From Salarchaeum japonicum (GTDB lineage: Archaea > Halobacteriota > Halobacteria > Halobacteriales > Halobacteriaceae), in NCBI RefSeq assembly GCF_020614395.1, contig NZ_CP085324.1, forward strand, positions 1,617,564 to 1,681,563: DNA of 64,000 nt, in the 5' to 3' direction. The position numbers were made by a program, and so were the translations under genes. The notes beneath the pieces are model-generated. The model saw only the letters and a list, made by a program, of their open reading frames with translations. It did no database searches and was not told the origin of the DNA. This document shows, piece by piece, positions 1-7,853 of this stretch (positions are counted from its first letter, which is position 1; every line of letters begins with the position of its first letter).

Positions 1-225
1 CGCCGCGTGCGCCGCGCCCTGCTCGTGCGCCATCGTCACGTGCGAGATGGCGGAGTCGTAGAGCGCGTCGTAGACGGGCATGATAGCGCCGCCCTGCACG
101 CCGAACACGGTCTCGACGTTCGCGTTCTCCAGCGCGCGCACGACGGACTCCGCGCCCGACGTGACTGGCTGTGCGCTCTCCGCCTGTGCGTCCGCCTCTC
201 GCTCTATCGTTCGTTCGCTACTCAT
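1..225 (-). CDS. ilvB: acetolactate synthase large subunit, N-terminal part
   Basis: The first 75 codons of a ThDP enzyme run off the left edge. The enzyme makes acetolactate or acetohydroxybutyrate in valine, leucine and isoleucine synthesis. Residues from about 22 on carry the family N-terminus: a helix rich in Glu, Asn and Val, then [16 protein letters not shown] and HEQGAAHAA, which includes the glutamate that activates ThDP. The first 20 residues are a polar Ser/Glu/Ala extension common in haloarchaeal copies. The ATG at 225 is preceded by a long leader with two short ORFs. leuA lies upstream on the same strand, so this is the start of an ilv/leu gene group. Confidence 0.93.
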   Translation of the reverse strand, partial: MSSERTIEREADAQAESAQPVTSGAESVVRALENANVETVFGVQGGAIMPVYDALYDSAISHVTMAHEQGAAHAA

Positions 226-250
226 CGGTCTGGGTGGGTGTGTCGTACAT
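218..250 (-). other. short upstream ORF overlapping ilvB start
   Basis: A 10-codon ORF ([10 protein letters not shown]) ends at a TAG that lies inside the first codons of ilvB, so its stop and the ilvB ATG overlap by 8 bases. Such an overlap could couple ilvB translation to translation of the leader. No expression evidence is available, and it may be chance. Confidence 0.35.
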
Positions 251-303
251 CGGTCGCTGACTGGTCGGGATTCGCGGACGATACGTCGTGGGTGAGAAGC
301 GAG

Positions 304-393
304 CTAGTGGGCCGGAGCGGCCCGTACGCGAATCGACGCGGCGGCCGCGGCGCTCCCGAACGGCGACCCGAGGGGAGCGCGCGACCGTGTCAT
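304..393 (-). other. leader ORF of ilvB with hairpin at its end
   Basis: A 29-codon ORF starts with an ATG about 30 bases below a TATA-like box, as expected for a leaderless message. It holds five alanine codons in a row, then Ile (ATT) and Val (GTA), both rare codons in this GC-rich genome. The codons immediately after these form a GGGCCG/CGGCCC hairpin (309-323) that ends just before the stop codon. The arrangement resembles a transcription or translation attenuator; the function is inferred. Confidence 0.4.
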
Positions 394-418
394 ACGATAC
401 ACCCTGACGCGGCCCGAG

Positions 419-428
419 AGTATAACGG
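419..428 (-). promoter_or_regulatory. TATA-like box for the ilvB leader
   Basis: The minus strand reads CGTTATACTC here, about 30 bases before the ATG of the 29-codon leader ORF and 195 bases before ilvB. It is the only clear TATA-like element between leuA and ilvB. Confidence 0.5.
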
Positions 429-447
429 TTGCGTTCGCGCAGGCGGC

Positions 448-1665
448 TCATGCGTCCACCTCCGCGCGGTCGCGCTCCGTCGGAACGTCCGCCTCGTCGG
501 CGAACCGCTCCAGGTCGGACGCGGTGACGCGTCCGTTCTCCGCCGCGTACTCCTTCAATCGTTTCGTCACGGCTACTACCTGGTCGTCGCTCGGCGCGTA
601 CCCGGACTCGTGCAGGCGCTCGCGCACGGAGTGCGTGCCCGTGTGCTTGCCGAGGACGAGTTCGCGCTCGCCGCCCACGTCGCTCGGATCCATCACGCCC
701 GTCTCGAACGTCGCGGGGTTCTCGATGACGCCCGCGGCGTGGATGCCGGACTCGTGGCTGAACGCGTTCGCGCCGACCACGGGCTTGTTCGCGGGAATCG
801 GGATGTCGCTCTTCTCCGCGACCAGGTCGGCGAGCTCGCGGATGTACGTCGTGTCGATACCCGTCTCGACGCCGTACGCGCCTTCGAGGGCCATCACGAC
901 CTCCTCGTAGGCGGCGTTCCCGGCGCGTTCGCCGATACCGTTCACGGACACCTGCGCCTGCGTCGCGCCCGCCTCGAAGCCGGAGAGCGCGTTCGCGGTC
1001 GCCATCCCGAAGTCGTCGTGCGTGTGCACGTCGATGCCGGCGTCCGTGTGTTCGCGAACCGTGGCGACGAGGTCGGCGAACCGCCGCGGCGTCGCGACCC
1101 CGCACGTGTCCGGGATGTTTATCCAGTCCACGCCGGCGTCGTCGACCGCTTCGACGACCTCGACGAGGTAGTCCCGGTCTGTTCGCGTGGCGTCCATCGG
1201 GGAGAACATCACGTTCGCCCCGGCGTCACGAACCTGTTCGACCGCCGCGACCGAGCGTTCGAGGACTTCCTCGCGCGTCGAGTGCATGGAGTCCTCGATT
1301 TGGACGTCGCTGGTGGACGCGAACACGTGCACCAGGCCGACGCCGGCGTCGAGCGCGGCCTCCACGTCGGAGTCCACGACTCGCGCCAGCCCGCAGACGG
1401 TGGCGTCCGTGTTGGCCGCGATGTCCCGCACGGCCTCGAACTCCGCGTCGGAGTTCGCGGGGAACCCGGCCTCGATGACGTGGGTTCCCATCTCGTCCAG
1501 CAGCGCCGCTATCTCGCGCTTGTCGTCGTAGTCGAACGAAGTCCGCGGTGACTGTTCGCCGTCTCGCAGCGTCGTGTCGAAGATGCGTGCGTCCGAGATC
1601 TCGGACTGGTCACTCAATGTGCCCTGGAAGAACTCGACCCCCCTGACGGGTGTCAGAGGACGCAC
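448..1665 (-). CDS. leuA: 2-isopropylmalate synthase (LeuA/CimA family)
   Basis: Condenses acetyl-CoA with 2-oxoisovalerate (leucine) or pyruvate (citramalate). The HMGL-like barrel is complete: DTTLRDGEQSP at about residue 30, HVFASTSD, then the metal-binding HTHDDFG and NGIGERAGNA. The communication region follows (FSHESGIHAAG, LGKHTGTHSV). At 405 aa it ends after the linker and lacks the roughly 130-residue allosteric leucine-binding domain of bacterial LeuA, so feedback control by that domain is absent. The ilvB neighbour favours LeuA over citramalate synthase. The start is taken as GTG 1665. A short ORF in another frame begins 16 bases earlier, exactly where a leaderless transcript should start. 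Confidence 0.88.
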   Translation of the reverse strand: MRPLTPVRGVEFFQGTLSDQSEISDARIFDTTLRDGEQSPRTSFDYDDKREIAALLDEMGTHVIEAGFPANSDAEFEAVRDIAANTDATVCGLARVVDSDVEAALDAGVGLVHVFASTSDVQIEDSMHSTREEVLERSVAAVEQVRDAGANVMFSPMDATRTDRDYLVEVVEAVDDAGVDWINIPDTCGVATPRRFADLVATVREHTDAGIDVHTHDDFGMATANALSGFEAGATQAQVSVNGIGERAGNAAYEEVVMALEGAYGVETGIDTTYIRELADLVAEKSDIPIPANKPVVGANAFSHESGIHAAGVIENPATFETGVMDPSDVGGERELVLGKHTGTHSVRERLHESGYAPSDDQVVAVTKRLKEYAAENGRVTASDLERFADEADVPTERDRAEVDA

Positions 1666-1681
1666 CAGTGTCGTTGGACAT
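1610..1681 (-). other. 23-codon ORF overlapping the start of leuA
   Basis: The ATG at 1681 sits about 30 bases below the TATA box, so it is the first AUG of the predicted leaderless transcript. The ORF reads one frame off from leuA and overlaps its first 18 codons, ending GGRVLPGHIE then TGA. Both frames cross a run of six G residues. It may be a leader peptide controlling leuA, or a sign of frameshifting or of a one-base error in the G run. Confidence 0.4.
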
Positions 1682-1705
1682 GGTAATACACGCCACAGCC
1701 GGATT

Positions 1706-1715
1706 AGTATATAAG
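1706..1715 (-). promoter_or_regulatory. TATA box of leuA
   Basis: The minus strand reads CTTATATACT, a strong haloarchaeal TATA box. The spacing of about 30 bases to ATG 1681 predicts a leaderless message starting at the overlapping 23-codon ORF, not at the leuA GTG. Confidence 0.6.
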
Positions 1716-1920
1716 GCTGTCCCTCGGACAGATTCTTGCCCGGCCCGTTCGAGGGCGCGAGCGAGGAAACCGCAAGAGGGCGTAGATGCCATAGACATTA
1801 ATTGTGTATTAATGATTGGGCACTCGTTGAGGAGAGGGGCGGGCGCGCCGGAGAAAAATCCACTAGTAGAAGTTTGGAATTTTCGTATTCGGTGCTCGCG
1901 CGCGCTCCAGTTCTTGACGA

Positions 1921-2559
1921 TTACAGGGATTCGACGAGCGACCGGACCGCGTCCAGCTCGTCCGGGATGACCGTGTGCCCCATCCCCTCGTAGAGGCGGG
2001 TATCGACCTCGGCGTCCATCGCGGTGAGGATGCGGTCGGTCTCCCGCACGCGCTCCGCGTCGATGTGGGGGTCGCGGTCGCTGCACCCGAGAAAGGCCGG
2101 CGTGCCGTCGAGGCTCCCGGGGTAGTCGTCCTCGCTCACGGCGTCACCGATGAGACCGCCGGAGAGCACGGCGAGGCCGCCGTACCGCGTCGGGTTCCGG
2201 GCGACGTACTCGGAGGAGAGACACGCGCCCTGACTGAACCCACCAACCAGGGTGCGCTCGCGGTCGATGCCGGCGTCCGCGACGGTCTCGACGACGCTGT
2301 CGAGTTTCGCGAGCGCGGAGGAGAGCCACGGCTCGTTGCGCTCCTCGGGCGCGGTGAACGCCTGAGGGTACCACGTGTTGCGCGCGGCCTGCGGCGCGAG
2401 GTACGCGACGCCGTCCGTGGGGAGTTCGTTCGCGAAGGAGAGGACGCTCTGCGCGGTCGCGCCGCGGCCGTGCGACAGGACGACCGCCGCGTCGGCCTCG
2501 CTCAGGTCGGTGCCCGCCGTGACGACCTGCTGGTCGCCGTGTGGGTCGCTCGTGCTCAT
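1921..2559 (-). CDS. MhqD-like alpha/beta hydrolase (phospholipase/carboxylesterase family)
   Basis: A 212-residue soluble serine hydrolase of the phospholipase/carboxylesterase type. The nucleophile elbow GGFSQGA lies at about residue 108; the acid is probably the Asp of CSDRDPHI and the catalytic His that of GMGHTV near the end. Early residues give VLSHGRGA. Size and motifs match MhqD-like hydrolases that accompany quinone or dioxygenase stress genes in bacteria. It is divergent from an HxlR regulator, with 120 bases between them holding GTTACC repeats, so control by that regulator is likely. The true substrate is unknown. Confidence 0.85.
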   Translation of the reverse strand: MSTSDPHGDQQVVTAGTDLSEADAAVVLSHGRGATAQSVLSFANELPTDGVAYLAPQAARNTWYPQAFTAPEERNEPWLSSALAKLDSVVETVADAGIDRERTLVGGFSQGACLSSEYVARNPTRYGGLAVLSGGLIGDAVSEDDYPGSLDGTPAFLGCSDRDPHIDAERVRETDRILTAMDAEVDTRLYEGMGHTVIPDELDAVRSLVESL

Positions 2560-2613
2560 CGGTTCAGTCGAGACGCGGTGGGGAGTTCGGTCTGTCGGCT
2601 CATAGTTTCGTCG

Positions 2614-2675
2614 TGTTACCTGATTCGGTGGCGAACCTATTTATGGGCTTCCCGACGTAGGGGTTACCAGATAAC
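2614..2675 (+). promoter_or_regulatory. divergent promoter with GTTACC operator-like repeats
   Basis: GTTACC occurs at 2615-2620 and within the short palindrome GTTACCAGATAAC at 2663-2675. A TATA box (CTATTTATGG, 2637-2646) drives the HxlR gene, and the palindrome falls on the expected start of transcription. This suits autoregulation and control of the divergent hydrolase. The binding protein is inferred. Confidence 0.45.
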
Positions 2676-2679
2676 AGTC

Positions 2680-3018
2680 ATGTCATCCGAACCGACGCAG
2701 GTCGCGGGCGAGGGGCCGTGCTCCGTGGTTGACTCCATCGAACAGATCGGGAGCCAGTGGCGGCTGGTCGTCCTCCACGACCTCCTCGACGGCGAGAAGC
2801 GGTTCAACGAACTCAAGCGCTCCACGGACGCGAGTTCCCGCACGCTCTCCCGCGTACTCGACGACCTCCAGGAGCACGGGCTCGTCGACCGACGCCTGGA
2901 GGAGGACGCGCCGGTCGCGACGTACTACTCGCTGACGGAGAAGGGCGCGTCGCTGTGCCCCGTGTTCGACGAAATCGAGGCGTGGGCGGACGAGTGGCTG
3001 GACGGGCCCCGAACGTAA
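2680..3018 (+). CDS. HxlR (DUF24) family winged-helix regulator
   Basis: A 112-residue winged-helix DNA-binding protein. The HxlR pattern is clear: IGSQWRLVVLHDLLDGEKRFNEL, then SRTLSRVLDDLQEHGLVDR as recognition helix and YYSLTEKG as wing. Cys14 (GEGPCSVV) sits at the position of the redox-sensing N-terminal cysteine of YodB/HypR proteins, so it may sense quinones or thiol oxidants; this is inference from the family. The start at ATG 2680 is 39 bases below a TATA box. It probably controls the divergent MhqD-like hydrolase and itself. Confidence 0.9.
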   Translation: MSSEPTQVAGEGPCSVVDSIEQIGSQWRLVVLHDLLDGEKRFNELKRSTDASSRTLSRVLDDLQEHGLVDRRLEEDAPVATYYSLTEKGASLCPVFDEIEAWADEWLDGPRT

Positions 3019-3068
3019 CACCAGTCCGAACTCTTATACCGGACACCTGCATGTTAGATTCGTAACGC

Positions 3069-5375
3069 ATGGCGGTCTCCCGCGTGGTCGCACTCGCGCC
3101 CGACCACCACCGGAACGCGCTCGCGGACGCGCTCACAGCCTACGACGCGACGGTCGTGAGCGACGCCGACGCCGCGCTCGACGCGCTCGACCCGAGCGTG
3201 CGCGCGGTCGTCTGTCACGCCGCGGCCGCGGACTGGGAGCGCGTCGTCGCGGCCGCGGACGACGCCCGAGGCGTCGCGGCGATCGTCCTCACGGACGGCG
3301 ACCCGTCGCCGGACGAAGTGGCGGCGGCGAACGCGACGCCCGTCTACGCCGGCGCGGACTGGGACTGGACGCGAACGCTCGCGGACGCGCTCCCGGACGA
3401 CCCCGGGGACGCCGAGGACTACACGCGGTTCATCGAGGAAGCACCCGTCCCCATCGTCGTCACGGACGCGGACGGAATCGTCCGCCGGGCGAACACCGCG
3501 ACGGCCGACCTGTTCGGGTACGACGACCCCGCGCGAATCGTGGGGAACCCCGCGACCGCGCCCGTTCACCCGCGAGACCGCGACCGGGCGACCGAGCGCA
3601 TGCGGCGCGTGCTCGACGACCGCACGTCCGCGCCGACGACCGCGCTCACGTTCCGCGACCGCGACGGCGACCCGCTCCGCGTGCTCGCGGCGACCGCGCC
3701 CGCGACGCTCGACGGCGAACCCGCGGCGCGCACGATTCTCCTCCCCGACGAGTCCTACGAGACGCGCCGCGAACTCGCGGAGAGCAGGGAGAAGATAGCG
3801 GCGATCCACGAGGTCGCGGTGGAACTGGAGGGCGCGACGACCGTGAGCGAGGTCTGCGAGCGCACCGTGCGGGCGGCGGAGGACATCCTCGACCTCGACC
3901 TCTCCGTCATCGACAGCGTGCGCGACGGCCACTTCGAGGTCGAGTACGCCTCCGAGAAACTCCCCGAGGACAACCTCACGCACATGCCGTCCGACGCGGG
4001 ATTGCTCGGCACCGCGTACCAGGCGGGCGAGACCATCATCACCGACCGGGTCTCGGAGAGCGACGACGCCGACCCCCAGGGACCCTACGAGTCCGCGCTC
4101 TCGGTTCCGATGGGCGAATGGGGGGCGTTCCAGGCGGTCGCGCTCGAACCGAACGCGTTCGACGAGTCGGACGAGGAACTCGCGGAAATCCTCGTCTCGC
4201 ACGCGCACGTCGCCGTGGAGCGCATCGAGCGACAGCAAGACCTCCGGGAGCGCGAGCGCGCGTTCTCCGCGTTGCACGACGCGACCCGGGAGATGGCGAA
4301 CGCGACCACGGAGCGCGAGGTGCTCGAACGCGCGGTCGCGGCGGCCGTCGAAACCCTGGAGATGCCGCTCGCGGGCGCGCTCCGCCACGACACGGACGCG
4401 CGGTGTCTCCGACCGGAAGTGATGACGGACGAGGGCCGAGACCTAGTCGGCGACCATCCGCCGCTCCGGGAGGGCGAGAGCCTCGCGTACGACGTGTTCG
4501 CGTCCGGCGAACCCGGCGTGTACAACGACCTGAGCGCGGCGGCGGGGCGCGCGAACCCGGACACGCCGCTGGGGAGCGAACTCATCCTCCCGCTCGGCGA
4601 CTTCGGCGTGCTCATTTTCGGAAGTCGGGAGCGGAACGCGTTCGACGGCGTGGCCGTGACGACGGGCCGCGTGCTCGCCGCGAACACCACCACCGTCCTC
4701 GACCGGGTCGCGCGCGAGGCGGAGGTCGCGGCCGAGCGCGAGCGACTCGACGAGTTCGCGAGCATCGTCGCGCACGACCTCCGCAACCCCCTGAACACCG
4801 CGAGCGGCTTCCTCGAACTCGCGCGCGAGACCGGCGAGGACGAACCGCTCGAACGCGTCGCCGAGTCCCTCGAACGCATGGACAGACTCATCGAGGACGT
4901 GCTCACGCTCGCCCGACAGGGCACGCTCGCGGGCGACCAGACCGCGGTCGTGCTCGCGGACGCCGCGCGCGAGGCGTGGCAGGTCACGCCCGAGGACGCG
5001 GGGACGCTCGTCACGCCCGACGAGTCGGTCGTGGTGTCCGCCGACCGCGAGCGCCTCCTGGAACTGCTCGGGAACCTCTTCGAGAACGCGCGAACGCACG
5101 CCGGCCCTGACGCGACCGTGACCGTCGGCGCGCTCCCGGACGACGACGGGTTCTTCGTGGCCGACGACGGCCCCGGCGTCCCGCCGTCGAAACGCGGGCG
5201 CGTGTTCGAACACGGATACTCCACGAGCGACGCGGGAACCGGGTTCGGGTTGAGCATCGTGGAGAGCATCGCCGACGCGCACGGCTGGCGGGTCGAGTTG
5301 ACGGAGAGCGAGTCCGGCGGCGCGCGCTTCGAGTTCCGCGGTGTCACGTCGGCGGCGACGCGCGACGGAGCGTGA
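3069..5375 (+). CDS. sensor histidine kinase with PAS and two GAF domains
   Basis: A soluble 768-residue kinase. Order: an N-terminal receiver-like fold without a usable phospho-aspartate (residues 1-115), PAS (about 118-220), GAF (about 235-385), a second GAF (about 395-545), then a HisKA segment with IVAHDLRNPL (phospho-His near residue 568) and the ATPase boxes N (LFENARTHAG), G1 (DDGPGVP) and G2 (GTGFGLSI). There are no membrane segments, so the signal is cytoplasmic. The gene ends 32 bases inside the 3' end of a convergent membrane kinase. A HalX response regulator lies just beyond. Confidence 0.92.
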   Translation: MAVSRVVALAPDHHRNALADALTAYDATVVSDADAALDALDPSVRAVVCHAAAADWERVVAAADDARGVAAIVLTDGDPSPDEVAAANATPVYAGADWDWTRTLADALPDDPGDAEDYTRFIEEAPVPIVVTDADGIVRRANTATADLFGYDDPARIVGNPATAPVHPRDRDRATERMRRVLDDRTSAPTTALTFRDRDGDPLRVLAATAPATLDGEPAARTILLPDESYETRRELAESREKIAAIHEVAVELEGATTVSEVCERTVRAAEDILDLDLSVIDSVRDGHFEVEYASEKLPEDNLTHMPSDAGLLGTAYQAGETIITDRVSESDDADPQGPYESALSVPMGEWGAFQAVALEPNAFDESDEELAEILVSHAHVAVERIERQQDLRERERAFSALHDATREMANATTEREVLERAVAAAVETLEMPLAGALRHDTDARCLRPEVMTDEGRDLVGDHPPLREGESLAYDVFASGEPGVYNDLSAAAGRANPDTPLGSELILPLGDFGVLIFGSRERNAFDGVAVTTGRVLAANTTTVLDRVAREAEVAAERERLDEFASIVAHDLRNPLNTASGFLELARETGEDEPLERVAESLERMDRLIEDVLTLARQGTLAGDQTAVVLADAAREAWQVTPEDAGTLVTPDESVVVSADRERLLELLGNLFENARTHAGPDATVTVGALPDDDGFFVADDGPGVPPSKRGRVFEHGYSTSDAGTGFGLSIVESIADAHGWRVELTESESGGARFEFRGVTSAATRDGA

Positions 5376-6423
5376 CGACGATTTCGGTGCGGTCGTCCGT
5401 CTCCGTGATGTCCACGCTCCCCCCGCAGTCCTCGACGATGACGCCGACCGCGTAGAGGCCGAGCGCGCTGTCCCCGGCGTCCCCGGGTTCGAACGCGGTC
5501 TCGCGCACGCGCTCCGGGAAGCCCGAGCCGTTGTCCACGACCCGCACCTCGACGTCGTCGCCGCGTTCGGTGACGTCGATGCGGACGACCGGGTCGTCGG
5601 CGTCGTTGTGCTCTACCGCGTTCTCCACGAGGTGGTCGAAGACCACGCGGAGCGACCCGTTCGACTCCGCGAACGTGTTCGACGGCACGTCCACCTCGAC
5701 GTTCGCGCCAGCGGCGGAATCACGGTGCGCGCCGGCGATGTCGCGGACGAGCGGCCCGATATCGACGCGGGTCGTGTTCGTGTTCTCGGAGAGCGCGTTC
5801 GCGATAGTCTGCACGGTCTCGACGAGGGACGCGACATGGTCGCTCCGCTGGCGGATGGCGCGCACGTGCTCTGCGCCCTCGTCGTCCACGTCGCCTTCGA
5901 GGAGTTCGGCTCGCCCCCGGATGATGGTGACGGCGTTCAGGAGGTGGTGGCGGAGCAGGCGGTTCAGGAAGACGAAGTCGTCGCGGCGTTCGTTCGCGAG
6001 ACGAGCGTTCTCGTCGGCGTCCGCCGCGTGCATGCCGATGAGCACGCCGAGCAGGCATCCGACGTTCATCGCGGTGAGCACGGACACCGCGAACGAAATC
6101 CCGGAGTGGGGGGACGTGCCGATGTGGACGTTCGTGACGGCCGCCGTGCCCGCGACGGAGACGCCGACGATGACGCCCCACTCCAGCACGGAGCGGGCGG
6201 ACGACGCGTCCACGCCGCGCGAGACGACGAGGAGCGCGAGCGTCGGGACGACGAGCACGGCGAGCTTCACGCCGACGATGACGCTCTCCACCGGCGTCTC
6301 CGCGGTGGTGAGCGTCCGCTCGACGACGAACCCGGTGGTGACGGCCGCGGCTCCGAACAGGAGGGCGGCGAGTAGCAAGAGGCCGCCGCGGCCGGTCGTA
6401 AGACGCACGCCGAGACGTTTCAC
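5344..6423 (-). CDS. membrane sensor histidine kinase
   Basis: A 359-residue kinase. The first 130 residues hold four hydrophobic segments and no extracellular sensor domain. A His-box variant RLLRHHLLNAV follows (about residue 156). The HATPase has an N box (HLVENAVEHN), G1 (DNGSGFP) and a shortened G2 (DSALGLYAVG). This 4-TM/HATPase layout is typical of haloarchaeal kinases. It is divergent from the HalX regulator at 6502 with 78 bases between starts, which makes them a plausible pair. Its 3' end overlaps the convergent kinase gene. Confidence 0.9.
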   Translation of the reverse strand: MKRLGVRLTTGRGGLLLLAALLFGAAAVTTGFVVERTLTTAETPVESVIVGVKLAVLVVPTLALLVVSRGVDASSARSVLEWGVIVGVSVAGTAAVTNVHIGTSPHSGISFAVSVLTAMNVGCLLGVLIGMHAADADENARLANERRDDFVFLNRLLRHHLLNAVTIIRGRAELLEGDVDDEGAEHVRAIRQRSDHVASLVETVQTIANALSENTNTTRVDIGPLVRDIAGAHRDSAAGANVEVDVPSNTFAESNGSLRVVFDHLVENAVEHNDADDPVVRIDVTERGDDVEVRVVDNGSGFPERVRETAFEPGDAGDSALGLYAVGVIVEDCGGSVDITETDDRTEIVVTLRRASPPT

Positions 6424-6501
6424 GCCGCCCGTGATAACGCTTTCCCGGACGTTCGGGTTACGTCAACACAGTTAACCGTGCGCCCGCGAAACGCTACCGG
6501 T

Positions 6502-7065
6502 ATGAGCGCTGAGGGCACGCCGGTCGTGCTCGTCGTGGACGACGAGCCGGACATGACGCGGCTCTACGAGGCGTGGCTCTCCGGCGAGTACGAGGTCTGG
6601 GTGGCCAACGACGGACACGAAGCCCTGGAACGCATCGACGAGCGCGTCGACCTCGTGTTCCTCGACCGCCGAATGCCGGACTTGCTCGGCCGGGAAGTCC
6701 TCGAACAGATACGCGAACGCGGCTACGACTGCCGGGTGGCGATGCTCACCGCCGTCGCGCCCGACGTGGACATCATCCGAATGGGGTTCGACGCCTACCT
6801 CACGAAACCGGTCGACCGCGAGGACGTGCTCGCGGCGGCCGACCGCCTGCTCTCGCTCGACCAGTACGACGACGACCTCCAGGAGTTGTACGTGCTCGTG
6901 GAGAAACGCAGCAGCCTCGAACGCGCCGTTCCCGACGAGGAACTGGACGAGAACCCCGCGTACGAGGAGCTCGAAGACCGAATCGAGGAACTCGAAGACC
7001 GCCTCGACGAGACCGTCCAGGAGTTCGACGAGAACAGTTTCCGCGCGATGTTCCGCGAGCTATAG
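6502..7065 (+). CDS. HalX-type response regulator
   Basis: A receiver domain (residues 7-120) is followed by a HalX domain of paired helices. The acidic pair Asp13-Asp14, phospho-acceptor Asp55 (VFLDRRMPD), Thr of MLTAV and Lys of LTKPV are all present, so the receiver should be active. HalX outputs have no known DNA-binding motif; their role is unsettled. ATG 6502 is used because the region upstream has no coding character. It is divergent from the membrane kinase at 6423. Confidence 0.92.
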   Translation: MSAEGTPVVLVVDDEPDMTRLYEAWLSGEYEVWVANDGHEALERIDERVDLVFLDRRMPDLLGREVLEQIRERGYDCRVAMLTAVAPDVDIIRMGFDAYLTKPVDREDVLAAADRLLSLDQYDDDLQELYVLVEKRSSLERAVPDEELDENPAYEELEDRIEELEDRLDETVQEFDENSFRAMFREL

Positions 7066-7818
7066 GTAGCCCGCGAGACTCGACTGTCGGTTCGCGTCCG
7101 CTTTCTCCGGGTCGAGTTCGTGGCCGACGAGGTCGCGGAGGTCGATTCCGTACGCCGTGTCGCCGCGTTCGAGCACGAGCACGCGGCCCTGCGTGCCGAC
7201 GACGGTGCCGCGCGCGGCGGTGGTGGCGACGGGCCGGCTGTCCAGGTCGAACCCGTAGTCGAACGCGAACTCCTCGACGGGGTCGAAGTCGGCGAGCGCC
7301 GCCGCCCACGCGTCCGCGTCCACGTCCTCGTGGAGTCCGTCGAGTTTCGCCGGGACGCGCACGCGGTCGGGAATCTCGGTCGCGATGTCCGCCTCGATTT
7401 CGCGGGCGATGCGGCCGTTCGGGACCGTCTGGAGGTGCGCCGCACGCTGTGCGCCCTGCTCGCGGAGCCGCGTGTCGAGACGCCACTCGCGGGTGACGCC
7501 GACCTTGAACACGTCGGGCGCGAACGCCGCGAGATATATCGCGTGGTCCTCGCGGCAGTCCATCTCCTCCTTCAGGCAGTCGCCCGTACACCGCGCACAC
7601 ACCCACGTCGAACTGTGCAGGGGACAGTACGGCGCGCTCTCGTCGCCGCACGCGTGATGGGTGTCGCCGTCCACCGCCCCCGCGCAGTGGCGCGCCCCGA
7701 GGCCGTAGTCCAGACGCTCCCCGGGCGCGAGCGAGACCCGCGACACCGCGCCGTCCTCCGCGACGACCAACGCCGGCCCGTCCTCCCGGACGGCCGTCCG
7801 ATACCCCACGACTTGCAC
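7060..7818 (-). CDS. DUF2797 family protein
   Basis: A 252-residue protein of unknown role. The N-terminal half has paired cysteines and histidines (HCAG, HHACG, CPLH, CARCTGDC), which suggest a zinc site. The middle carries YLAAFAPDVFKVGVTRE followed by RLREQGAQRA, which resembles the core of GIY-YIG/T5orf172 nucleases. The family is widespread in haloarchaea. Its 3' end overlaps the HalX gene by 6 bases on the opposite strand. Nuclease activity is inference. Confidence 0.85.
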   Translation of the reverse strand: MQVVGYRTAVREDGPALVVAEDGAVSRVSLAPGERLDYGLGARHCAGAVDGDTHHACGDESAPYCPLHSSTWVCARCTGDCLKEEMDCREDHAIYLAAFAPDVFKVGVTREWRLDTRLREQGAQRAAHLQTVPNGRIAREIEADIATEIPDRVRVPAKLDGLHEDVDADAWAAALADFDPVEEFAFDYGFDLDSRPVATTAARGTVVGTQGRVLVLERGDTAYGIDLRDLVGHELDPEKADANRQSSLAGYL

Positions 7819-7853
7819 GCCCGAGAGAACGGGCGCAAGAAGTAAAGCGTCTG

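Noticed and set aside
7-1551. Long plus-strand ORF opposite leuA
   Set aside because: It is a high-GC mirror frame rich in Arg, Val and His with no family pattern; the minus strand carries clear LeuA motifs.
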